Of a stretch of DNA of 64,000 nt, positions 25,678-32,508 are shown piece after piece (position 1 is the first letter of the stretch; the number at the start of each line of letters is the position of its first letter). This DNA comes from Geodermatophilus obscurus (GTDB taxonomy: Bacteria > Actinomycetota > Actinomycetes > Mycobacteriales > Geodermatophilaceae). The stretch covers positions 243,679 through 307,678 of the forward strand of contig NZ_FOWE01000008.1 in assembly GCF_900115395.1 (NCBI RefSeq), written 5' to 3'. The position numbers and the translations under genes are program-made. Under the pieces are notes generated by a model. The model searched no databases. It saw only the letters and a program-made list of their open reading frames with translations, and was not told the DNA's origin.

Positions 25678-26268
25678 GTGGACACCGCACTCCGCCCGAT
25701 CGTGCCGCCGCTGCCGTCGCTGCCGTCGCTGGCGCGCCTGCCCGACGGGCAGACCGACGCCGCCCAGGACTTCGTGAACCGACTGCGCGCGGCCGCTCCG
25801 AGGTTCGCCGCCGCTGCGGGGGCGGACTCCGCCGTCGTCCGGGAGGTCGTACCGCCGGCCCGGCACCGCCGGGCGCGCTGCCGGGTGGTCCTGCGCGCCG
25901 CCGACGGCAGCGAGCGCGACCTGACCTTCCTCGGGCCGGTCAGCCGTGCCGCGGCACTCGCCGACCGGGCGTTCGCGTCGACCATCCAGCAGTGGCTGGA
26001 CACCCGGCACGACGACGAGGGCGCCGGCCTGGTCCCCGACGACGAGGCGCCCGGTGGCCACGCCGTCGACCTCACCGCCTGGACGCCGCCGACGGCCGTC
26101 TCAGCACTGCCGACCGCGGTGGTCCCCGCGGTGGCGGCCGGGAGTCTGCCGACCACGGCGATGCCCCTCGCCTCCCTCGCCGGCCGCTCTCCCCACGCGG
26201 CCGTGCCCGCTGCCCGGGGCGGCGACCTGCCCACCGAGGCCATCACGGTGGCACCGGTCGCCGGCTGA
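25678..26268 (+). CDS. hypothetical protein (196 aa)
   Basis: GTG 25678 with GGAG five nt upstream. The first half (DAAQDFVNRLRAAAPRFAAAA, then RRARCRVVLRAADGSERDLTFLGPV, then AFASTIQQWLDTRHDD) looks like a small soluble alpha/beta domain; the second half is low-complexity Ala/Pro/Thr (PTAVSALPTAVVPAV, LPTTAMPLASLAG). No family recognised. It is 116 bp after gluD and may have its own promoter. The tail composition resembles that of the 9909-10694 protein, although the N-terminal parts do not. Confidence 0.6.
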   Translation: MDTALRPIVPPLPSLPSLARLPDGQTDAAQDFVNRLRAAAPRFAAAAGADSAVVREVVPPARHRRARCRVVLRAADGSERDLTFLGPVSRAAALADRAFASTIQQWLDTRHDDEGAGLVPDDEAPGGHAVDLTAWTPPTAVSALPTAVVPAVAAGSLPTTAMPLASLAGRSPHAAVPAARGGDLPTEAITVAPVAG

Positions 26269-26278
26269 CCGACCCGCT

Positions 26279-26331
26279 CGGCCCGGGAGCCGGTGCCCGC
26301 GCAGAGTGCTGCGGCCGCCGACCCCGGGCCG
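26279..26331. terminator. inverted repeat in a convergent gap
   Basis: CGGCCCGGG (26279-26287) pairs with CCCGGGCCG (26323-26331); inside, CGCAG-AGTG-CTGCG (26299-26312) makes a smaller stem. It lies between the hypothetical gene and recX, which converge. Confidence 0.4.
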
Positions 26332-26386
26332 ACGGGGCGCTCCTGGCCGGGCCGCGTCGTCCGGCGGGGACGGGGCGGGGAGCCGC

Positions 26387-27124
26387 TCAGGCGTCCTGGT
26401 CGCTCCAGCCGGAACCGCCGTCAGCGTCGGCGAGGTCGGTATCGGGGTCCACGGCACCGAAGCCGGTCTCGTCCATCACGTCTCGGACGACACCGGCGGC
26501 CAGCCCACCGCCGTAGCCCTTGCGGGCGAGCATCCCGATCAGCCGGCGGGTGGCGGTGGTGCGGTCCACACGGCGTAGCGACGGCAGCCGCCGCTCGACC
26601 AGGCGCCGGGCGGCGGCCCGCTCGTCGTCGTCGTCGACCCCGGCGAGGGCCTGCTCGGCCTCCTCGCCGTCGACGCCCTTGGCCCGCAGCTCCGCGCGCA
26701 GCGCCCGGCGGGCGAGGCCACGGCCGGCCTGGCGGGAGGTCACCCAGGCGCGGGCGAAGGCGGCGTCGTCGATGAGGCCGACCTCGCCGAACCGGTCGAG
26801 GACGGCGGTCGCCGCCTCCTCGGGGACGCCACGGCGCGCGAGCAGGTCGGCCAACTGCTGGCGGGTCTTCGCCGTGCCGGTCAGTGCCCGCAGGCAGATG
26901 GCGCGGGCCACCGCCTCGGGGTCGGCCGGCTCGTCGTCGGCCCCGTCGGGGCCGGGGAACGGAGCAGCGGCGGCCGGGCCGTCCGGGTCAGGGGACGGCC
27001 CGGACCGCCGCTGTGTGCGGCCGGCGCGATCGCCGAAGCCCGACTCGCGGGCCCGGCGTCCGCGCCGGCCGCCGGACCGGTCGGGGTCGGTCCCCTCGGG
27101 GAGCGCCCCGGACCAGCCGGTCAC
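26387..27124 (-). CDS. recX: recombination regulator RecX
   Basis: 245 aa. The N-terminal ~75 residues are a disordered Arg/Gly/Asp/Pro-rich extension; the RecX core of three-helix repeats follows (AICLRALTGTAKTRQQLADLLARRG, FGEVGLIDDAAFARAWV, RGLARRALRAELRAKGVD, LIGMLARKGYGGGLAAGVVRDV). RecX binds RecA filaments and limits their growth and ATPase. It lies 8 bp downstream of recA on the same strand, so it is co-transcribed and SOS-controlled. Confidence 0.94.
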   Translation of the reverse strand: MTGWSGALPEGTDPDRSGGRRGRRARESGFGDRAGRTQRRSGPSPDPDGPAAAAPFPGPDGADDEPADPEAVARAICLRALTGTAKTRQQLADLLARRGVPEEAATAVLDRFGEVGLIDDAAFARAWVTSRQAGRGLARRALRAELRAKGVDGEEAEQALAGVDDDDERAAARRLVERRLPSLRRVDRTTATRRLIGMLARKGYGGGLAAGVVRDVMDETGFGAVDPDTDLADADGGSGWSDQDA

Positions 27125-27132
27125 CGGACGGC

Positions 27133-28164
27133 TCAGAAGTCAGCCGGCTCGGCGGCCGGGGCGTCGACCTGCGGGCCGATGCCCAGCTTCTCCTTGATCT
27201 TCTTCTCGATCTCGTCGGCGAGGTCGGGGTTGTCGCGCAGGAAGTTCCGCGCGTTCTCCTTGCCTTGGCCGAGCTGGTCGCCCTCGTACGTGTACCAGGC
27301 ACCGGACTTGCGGACGAAGCCCTGCTCCACGCCGATGTCGATCAGACCGCCCTCGCGGCTGAAGCCCGTACCCCAGATGAGGTCGAGCTCCGCCTGCTTG
27401 AACGGGGCGGCGACCTTGTTCTTGACGACCTTGACGCGCACCCGGCTACCGACGGCCTCGGTGCCCTGCTTGAGGGTCTCGATACGGCGGATGTCGATCC
27501 GGACCGAGGCGTAGAACTTCAGCGCGCGGCCACCGGTGGTGACCTCCGGCGAGCCGTAGACGACGCCGACCTTCTCCCGCAGCTGGTTGATGAAGATGCA
27601 GGTCGTGCCCGAGTTGCTGAGCGCACCGGTGATCTTGCGCAGGGCCTGGCTCATCAGCCGGGCCTGCAGGCCGACGTGGCTGTCGCCCATCTCGCCCTCG
27701 ATCTCGGCGCGGGGCACGAGCGCGGCCACGGAGTCGACGACGATGAGGTCGAGTGCGCCGGAGCGGATCAGCATGTCGGCGATCTCGAGCGCCTGCTCAC
27801 CGGTGTCGGGCTGGCTGACCAGCAGCGCGTCGGTGTCGACGCCGATCGCCCGGGCGTACTCCGGGTCGAGCGCGTGCTCGGCGTCGATGAAGGCGACGAT
27901 GCCGCCGGCCGCCTGGGCGTTGGCCACCGCGTGCAGGGCGACCGTGGTCTTGCCGGAGGCCTCCGGGCCGTAGATCTCGACGACGCGGCCACGCGGCAGG
28001 CCACCGACGCCGAGGGCGATGTCGAGGGCGATGGAACCCGTCGGGATGACCCTCATGGCGACCTCGGGCGAGTCGCCCAGGCGCATGACGGATCCCTTGC
28101 CGAACTGCTTGTCGATCTGGGCGAGGGCCATGTCGAGGGCCTTGTCGCGGTCCAGCGTTGCCAT
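27133..28164 (-). CDS. recA: recombinase RecA
   Basis: 343 aa from ATG 28162-28164, with AAGGTGAG ribosome site. Walker [10 protein letters not shown] at ~residue 65, [18 protein letters not shown] (Walker B and L1 start), [10 protein letters not shown] and the L2 loop are intact, without an intein. It forms filaments on single-stranded DNA for homologous recombination and stimulates LexA cleavage. Two damage-type regulatory elements lie upstream (a LexA box and a RecA-NDp-like promoter). Short acidic C-terminus (APAAEPADF). Confidence 0.98.
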   Translation of the reverse strand: MATLDRDKALDMALAQIDKQFGKGSVMRLGDSPEVAMRVIPTGSIALDIALGVGGLPRGRVVEIYGPEASGKTTVALHAVANAQAAGGIVAFIDAEHALDPEYARAIGVDTDALLVSQPDTGEQALEIADMLIRSGALDLIVVDSVAALVPRAEIEGEMGDSHVGLQARLMSQALRKITGALSNSGTTCIFINQLREKVGVVYGSPEVTTGGRALKFYASVRIDIRRIETLKQGTEAVGSRVRVKVVKNKVAAPFKQAELDLIWGTGFSREGGLIDIGVEQGFVRKSGAWYTYEGDQLGQGKENARNFLRDNPDLADEIEKKIKEKLGIGPQVDAPAAEPADF

Positions 28165-28219
28165 GCTGCTCACCTTCGGGGAAGTCACGTGTCGTGGAGT
28201 CGATGCGGTGTCGGAGGCG

Positions 28220-28242
28220 ACGCTAGGCCGGGGGTCTGACAC
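28220..28242 (-). promoter_or_regulatory. RecA-NDp-like (PafBC-type) promoter of recA
   Basis: On the minus strand GTGTCAG is followed, 10 nt later, by TAGCGT. This matches the mycobacterial LexA-independent recA promoter class (TTGTCAG ... TAN3T) in motif and spacing, though the GTGG after TGTCAG is replaced by ACCC. The predicted start is ~50 bp upstream of recA. Confidence 0.55.
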
Positions 28243-28300
28243 TTTCCGGGAACCGACTCGGCCTGTGGAGGGACGACCGCCCTGTGGACGCCACTGTAGG

Positions 28301-28316
28301 GCGAACAGGTGTTCGA
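28301..28316. promoter_or_regulatory. LexA box of recA
   Basis: GCGAAC-AGGT-GTTCGA, one mismatch from TCGAAC-N4-GTTCGA, ~137 bp upstream of the recA start and upstream of the RecA-NDp-like promoter, so it should control a second, more distal start. Confidence 0.82.
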
Positions 28317-28344
28317 GTCGAGCGACACGCGGGCCGGCCGCCGT

Positions 28345-28403
28345 GGGCTGTCGACGGCGGTGCGGTCGCCGGAGCGCTTGGTCAGTCCGCGGATCTCGAT
28401 CAC
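28345..28403 (-). pseudogene. possible remnant of an ABC transporter ATPase start
   Basis: From an in-frame GTG at 28401-28403 the minus strand reads [18 protein letters not shown], matching the start of many ABC ATPases ([17 protein letters not shown]). After ~19 residues the similarity ends and the sequence runs into the recA LexA-box region. There is no Walker motif. It may be the leftover of a deleted gene. Weak because it is short. Confidence 0.35.
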
Positions 28404-28502
28404 GCCGTCGACGCCAGGGACGCCGGGACCCTCGCCGCGTCGGCCGCCGGGACGGACCTCGCGGGCGGCGGCTACTCCGTGCGGAGTACGGCTGGGAGGG
28501 GG

Positions 28503-28697
28503 TCAGCGCTCCTTCGGCGGGATGTCGTACTCCTCGCAGATCGCCAGCCACACCCGGCGTACCGGCACCCCGGCCTCGATGGCGTCGACGGCGGTGCGCC
28601 CGCCGAGCGCGGCGAAGACGTGGTCGCGCGTGACGCTCTGGGCCCGCATCGACCCGAACCGCTCCTCGAGCCGGGACCAGAACTCCTGCAGGCGCAC
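28503..28697 (-). CDS. DUF3046 protein (64 aa)
   Basis: GTG start at 28695-28697; product [20 protein letters not shown]...[18 protein letters not shown]...[12 protein letters not shown]. This is the small conserved actinobacterial DUF3046 family, found next to recA (Rv2738c in M. tuberculosis). It is a compact, mostly helical soluble protein without known function. It is co-directional with recA, upstream of its promoter region. Confidence 0.88.
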   Translation of the reverse strand: MRLQEFWSRLEERFGSMRAQSVTRDHVFAALGGRTAVDAIEAGVPVRRVWLAICEEYDIPPKER

Positions 28698-28707
28698 GCC
28701 TCCGACG

Positions 28708-29364
28708 CTAGCGCGCGTCCCCGTCGGCCCGGGGGGCCACGTCGGTGCGGGCCGCGTGGTCCGACATGCCGGCGCGCAGCCGGCGGACCAGTGCGGCGGG
28801 GTCGTCGGCGGCCAGGCGCAGCTCGTCGACCGGCCGCCCGCCGGTGCGCGCCAGCGGCAGCACCAGCGACGTCCGCAGCTCGACGTCGACCTGGGTGGAG
28901 GCGACGACGGCGAGCGACACCGCCCGCCGGCCGCCCTCCTCCGCGACGACGACGCTGCGCGACCCCTCGACGCTGCGCCGGCGCACCCGGACCGCGGCGA
29001 CCTCCTCCCACGGCACCCGGACGTCGGTGGAGAAGCCGGAGCGCACCCGCAGCCCGGCGTCGTCGACGGTGTGCGGGTAGACGTGCATCGCCGCGAGCAG
29101 GCCGAGCATCCAGAGCAGCCCGTAGACGCCGACGACGAGCAGCGCGACCCGCAGCGAGGGCCAGGGCAGCAGCCAGTCGACCAGGGGGATCTCGACCGCG
29201 GACAGCACGATGAAGGTCCACAGCACCGGCGAGGCCGCCGACGCGTAGGGGAACGCGTCGGCCCCGGCCGGGACGTCGGGGCGGCGGCGGACCCAGCGGG
29301 TCAGGCTGCGCCAGATGCCGGACTCGAAGGCGACCGCCGTGCGCAGCAGCCCCCGGGCGGTCAC
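28708..29364 (-). CDS. membrane protein with bacterial PH-like domain
   Basis: 218 aa from GTG 29362-29364. Two adjacent membrane helices (PVLWTFIVLSAVEIPLVDWL and LRVALLVVGVYGLLWMLGLL) are followed by a beta-rich domain (YPHTVDDAGLRVRSGFSTDV, VPWEEVAAVRVRRRSVEG, VVVAEEGGRRAVSLAVVAS), typical of small PH-domain membrane proteins of actinobacteria. Function unknown. Start overlaps the MarR gene stop by 4 bp (GTGA), so it is coupled to that regulator. Confidence 0.75.
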   Translation of the reverse strand: MTARGLLRTAVAFESGIWRSLTRWVRRRPDVPAGADAFPYASAASPVLWTFIVLSAVEIPLVDWLLPWPSLRVALLVVGVYGLLWMLGLLAAMHVYPHTVDDAGLRVRSGFSTDVRVPWEEVAAVRVRRRSVEGSRSVVVAEEGGRRAVSLAVVASTQVDVELRTSLVLPLARTGGRPVDELRLAADDPAALVRRLRAGMSDHAARTDVAPRADGDAR

Positions 29365-29828
29365 GGGGCCTCCTCCACGGCGGCGCCGTGCGGGACCAGC
29401 GCGCGCAGCCGCTCCAGCACGTCGTCGAGCGCCGACACCAGTCCCTCGAGCCGCTCCCCCGACAGACCGCCGAACAGCTGCCCGGCCAGTTCGGCCTGAC
29501 CGCGCCCGAGCTCGTCGAGCAGCTCCTCCCCCCGCGCCGTCGGGGTGACCAGGGTGGCCCGCCGGTCGGCCGGGTGCTGCTCGCGGGAGACCAGCCCGGC
29601 CGCGACGAGCCCGTCGACCAGGCCCGTGACGTTGCGGGCGCTGACGCCGAGGGCGTCGGCCAGGGCGCGCTGCGTGGTGGGACCCGTGGCCCGCAGCTGC
29701 CACAGCAGCGTGGTGCGGGCGACGGTCAGGCCGGATGCGGCCAGGGACGTGGCCATGTCGCGGCCGAGCAGCACCGTCAGCTCGAGCACGCGGTCGAGCG
29801 CGGTGACCCGCGAACCGTCGTCCGTCAT
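29361..29828 (-). CDS. MarR-family transcriptional regulator
   Basis: 155 aa from ATG 29826-29828 with an ideal AGGAGG ribosome site. Winged helix: LTVARTTLLWQLRATGPTTQRALADALGVSARNVTGLVDGLVAAGLVSREQHPADRRATLVTPT, including the DRR wing motif of MarR. It probably binds the perfect palindrome at 29846-29860, between itself and the divergent 36-aa gene. Ligand unknown. Confidence 0.9.
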   Translation of the reverse strand: MTDDGSRVTALDRVLELTVLLGRDMATSLAASGLTVARTTLLWQLRATGPTTQRALADALGVSARNVTGLVDGLVAAGLVSREQHPADRRATLVTPTARGEELLDELGRGQAELAGQLFGGLSGERLEGLVSALDDVLERLRALVPHGAAVEEAP

Positions 29829-29845
29829 CGTGAGCCTCCTACACC

Positions 29846-29860
29846 GTGAAGTCACTTCAC
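29846..29860. promoter_or_regulatory. perfect palindromic operator (candidate MarR site)
   Basis: GTGAAGT-C-ACTTCAC, exactly symmetrical, 17 bp upstream of the marR-family ATG and 17 bp upstream of the leaderless -10 of the divergent small gene. Placement suits repression in both directions. Confidence 0.75.
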
Positions 29861-29877
29861 GATAGCAGGCCGGCGCC

Positions 29878-29883
29878 TACGCT
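29878..29883 (+). promoter_or_regulatory. leaderless -10 (TACGCT) for the 36-aa membrane protein
   Basis: TACGCT ends 6 nt before ATG 29890. A GGAGG also lies directly before the ATG, but one base away, too close to act as a normal ribosome site. Confidence 0.5.
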
Positions 29884-29889
29884 GGAGGC

Positions 29890-30000
29890 ATGTTCCCCAC
29901 CACCGGCTCGGCCACCTGGGACACGGTGCTGGAGATCGGCATCGCGCTGTGCCTGCTCGTCTCGCTGGTGCTGCTGTGGCGCAACATGCGCGGCCGCTGA
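29890..30000 (+). CDS. 36-aa single-pass membrane protein
   Basis: ATG 29890 to TGA 29998-30000. The product MFPTTGSATWDTVLEIG... has one membrane helix (IGIALCLLVSLVLLW) and a basic end RNMRGR, a typical topology for a small regulatory or stress membrane protein. It ends 4 bp before the converging MFS gene stop. The candidate promoter and operator upstream and consistent codon use support it. No family recognised. Confidence 0.6.
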   Translation: MFPTTGSATWDTVLEIGIALCLLVSLVLLWRNMRGR

Positions 30001-30004
30001 GCGC

Positions 30005-31252
30005 TCAGCGCCGGACCCACACCACCGCCAGCGGCAGCACCAACGCCGCCGACACGGCCGACACCAGGCCGAAGCCGCCGGCGGCCAGCAGCGGCCCGCC
30101 GATCGCGCCGGCGACCGCGGCGCCCAGGCCCATGAGCAGGTCGGTGCCGCCCTGCGCCGCCGGGCGGACGTCGGCCGTCACCGACTCGGTGACCAGCGTG
30201 GACCCGGCGATCAGGCCGCACGACCAGCCGATGCCGAGCAGCAGCAGCCCGACGCCGAGCCGGCCCGCGGCCTCCGGCGGCGCGGTACCGGCGATCGCGG
30301 CGGCCGCGAGCAGCAGCCCCCCGCCGGCGGCGACGGTGGCCCGGCGCCCGGCCCGGTCGGCCAGCATCCCGACCAGCGGGCTGAACAGGTACATCCCGGC
30401 GACGTGCACGCTGATCACCAGGCCGACCAGGCGCAGCGTCGTCGCGTCGTCGTGCCCGCCGGCGTGCCCCATGTGCACCGGGGTCATGACCATGACGCCG
30501 ACCATCACCGCGTGGGAGACGACGACGGCGGCCAGGCCCAGCCGCCCGTCGGGCGAGGACCAGACCGCCCGCAGCGCCTCCCGGGTGCGCCCGCGGGCGG
30601 GGGCCGGCGCCCCGGCCGTCGCCTGCAGCCGGCGGGACAGCAGCAGCGGGTCGGGACGCAGCCCGGCGAGCAGCACCGCGGCGACGACGGCGAACACCAC
30701 CGCGGAGACGGCGAAGCCCCCGCCGAGCGCCGGCAGCCCGAGCGCCCGGCCGAGGTCGGCGCCGGGCCCGGCGAGGTTGGGACCCAGCACCGAGCCGACC
30801 GTCGTCGCCCAGACCACCAGGGACAGGTCGCGGCCGCGCCGCTCGGGGGCGGCGAGGTCGGCGGCGGCGTAGCGCGCCTGCAGGCCGCAGGCGGTCGAGG
30901 CGCCGAAGGCGAACAGGCCGGCCAGCAGGAGCGGCAGCGACGACAGCACGGCGGCCACGACGGTCACCAGCGCGCCGCCGACGGCGATCGCGTACCCGGC
31001 GGCCAGGCCGGCGCGGCGGCCGGAGCGGTCCGACAGCCGGGCGAGCGGGACGGCGAGCACCGCCGCGCCGAGCACGCCGGCGGTCTGCCCGAGGCCGGCC
31101 GCGGCGTCGCTGCCGGCGACCTCGCGGGCGAGCAGGCCGCCGACGGTGATGCCGACGGTGACGCCGAGCCCGGCCAGCGCCACCGACCCCGACAGGACGC
31201 CGACCGTGCGGCGCTGGACCCGTCCGACGTCGGGGGCCGCCTGCGTCGTCAT
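30005..31252 (-). CDS. major facilitator superfamily transporter
   Basis: 415 aa, about 12 membrane helices. The motif-A loop appears as PLARLSDRSGRRAGLAAG after helix 2 and again as LVGMLADRAGRRATVAAG after helix 8, the usual internal duplication. It resembles drug/multidrug exporters of the DHA1 group, but the substrate is not evident. ATG 31250-31252; it lies 7 bp downstream of the acyl-CoA dehydrogenase gene on the same strand. Confidence 0.9.
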   Translation of the reverse strand: MTTQAAPDVGRVQRRTVGVLSGSVALAGLGVTVGITVGGLLAREVAGSDAAAGLGQTAGVLGAAVLAVPLARLSDRSGRRAGLAAGYAIAVGGALVTVVAAVLSSLPLLLAGLFAFGASTACGLQARYAAADLAAPERRGRDLSLVVWATTVGSVLGPNLAGPGADLGRALGLPALGGGFAVSAVVFAVVAAVLLAGLRPDPLLLSRRLQATAGAPAPARGRTREALRAVWSSPDGRLGLAAVVVSHAVMVGVMVMTPVHMGHAGGHDDATTLRLVGLVISVHVAGMYLFSPLVGMLADRAGRRATVAAGGGLLLAAAAIAGTAPPEAAGRLGVGLLLLGIGWSCGLIAGSTLVTESVTADVRPAAQGGTDLLMGLGAAVAGAIGGPLLAAGGFGLVSAVSAALVLPLAVVWVRR

Positions 31253-31259
31253 CGGGGGG

Positions 31260-32405
31260 TCACAGGCCCAGCGAGCGGCCGATGATCTCCCGCATGATCT
31301 CGTTGGTGCCGCCGTAGATCGACTGCACGCGGGCGTCGCGCCACGCCTTGGACACCGGGTACTCGTCCATGTAGCCGTAGCCGCCGTGCAGCTGCAGGCA
31401 CCGGTCGGCCACCTTGTTCTGCAGCTCGCTCGTCCAGTACTTGGCCATCGCCGCGTCGACGGCGGTCAGCTCCCCGGCGCCCAGCTGGCGGACGCACTCG
31501 TCGACGAACGTCCGCGCGATCGTCGTCTCGGTGTGCAGCTCGGCGAGGACGAACCGGCTGTGCTGGAAGCTGCCGACCGGCCGCCCGAACGCGGTCCGGC
31601 TCGTCACGTACTCGCGCGTCTGGGCGAGGACGGTCTCGCAGGCGGCCACCGCGCCGACGGCGATCGAGAGCCGCTCCTGCGGCAGGTTCTCCATGAGGTG
31701 GGCGAAGCCGCGGTTCTCCGTGCCGAGCAGGTTCTCGGCCGGCACCCGCACCTCGTCGAAGAACAGCTCGGCGGTGTCCTGGGCCTTGAGGCCGACCTTG
31801 TCGAGGTTGCGGCCGCGGGTGAAGCCGGGCATCCCCCGCTCCACCACCAGCAGGCTGGTGCCCTTGGCGCCGGGGGCGTCGGGGTCGGTGCGCGCGACCA
31901 CGATGACGAGGTCGGCGTTGATCCCGTTGGTGATGAACGTCTTCGCGCCGCTGAGCACCCAGGTGTCGCCGTCGCGGCGGGCGGTGGTGCGGATGGCCTG
32001 CAGGTCGCTGCCGGTGCCCGGCTCGGTCATCGCGATGGCGGTGATCAGCTCGCCGCGGCAGAACCCGGGCAGCCAGCGGGCCGCCTGCTCCTCGGTGCAC
32101 AGGTCGCGCAGGTAGGGCGCGACGACGTCGTTGTGCAGCCCGAACCCGAGGCCGCTGGCGCCGACGCGGGTGACCTCCTCGTCGAGGACGGCGTTGTAGC
32201 GGAAGTCGCGCACCCCGCCGCCGCCCCACCGCTCGTCGACGTCGAACCCGAGCAGCCCCTGCTCGCCGCCGGACAGCCAGACCTCGCGCGGCACGATCCC
32301 CTCGCGCTCCCACTGGGCGTGGTGCGGCGCCACGTTCTTCTCCAGCCACGTGCGGACCGTCTGCCGGAAGTCCTCGTGCCCGGACTCGTACAGGGAGCTG
32401 CGCAT
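31260..32405 (-). CDS. acyl-CoA dehydrogenase
   Basis: 381 aa. FAD enzyme with the family signatures AMTEPGTGSDLQAIRTTA, GAKTFITNG, RTAFGRPVGSFQH and LQLHGGYGYMDEYPVSKAWRDARVQSIYGGTNEIMREII. The YGGTNEI end lacks the Glu of short/medium-chain enzymes (YEGT), so the catalytic base should lie in the central domain as in long-chain and isovaleryl-type enzymes. It oxidises an acyl-CoA to enoyl-CoA; chain length unknown. ATG 32403-32405, close to divergent lhr (103 bp apart). Confidence 0.93.
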   Translation of the reverse strand: MRSSLYESGHEDFRQTVRTWLEKNVAPHHAQWEREGIVPREVWLSGGEQGLLGFDVDERWGGGGVRDFRYNAVLDEEVTRVGASGLGFGLHNDVVAPYLRDLCTEEQAARWLPGFCRGELITAIAMTEPGTGSDLQAIRTTARRDGDTWVLSGAKTFITNGINADLVIVVARTDPDAPGAKGTSLLVVERGMPGFTRGRNLDKVGLKAQDTAELFFDEVRVPAENLLGTENRGFAHLMENLPQERLSIAVGAVAACETVLAQTREYVTSRTAFGRPVGSFQHSRFVLAELHTETTIARTFVDECVRQLGAGELTAVDAAMAKYWTSELQNKVADRCLQLHGGYGYMDEYPVSKAWRDARVQSIYGGTNEIMREIIGRSLGL

Positions 32406-32508
32406 GCCCGGCAGTGTGCCCCACACCACCCCCCGGATCGGGCGACCCGTCCGCCGCCGGCGTCCGCGCAGGCCAGCGGACTGTCGTACCCCCGGGGACA
32501 CTGGGGAC

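Noticed and set aside
26283..27125. Plus-strand frames over recX as genes
   Set aside because: Arginine/proline-rich shadows of recX on the opposite strand.
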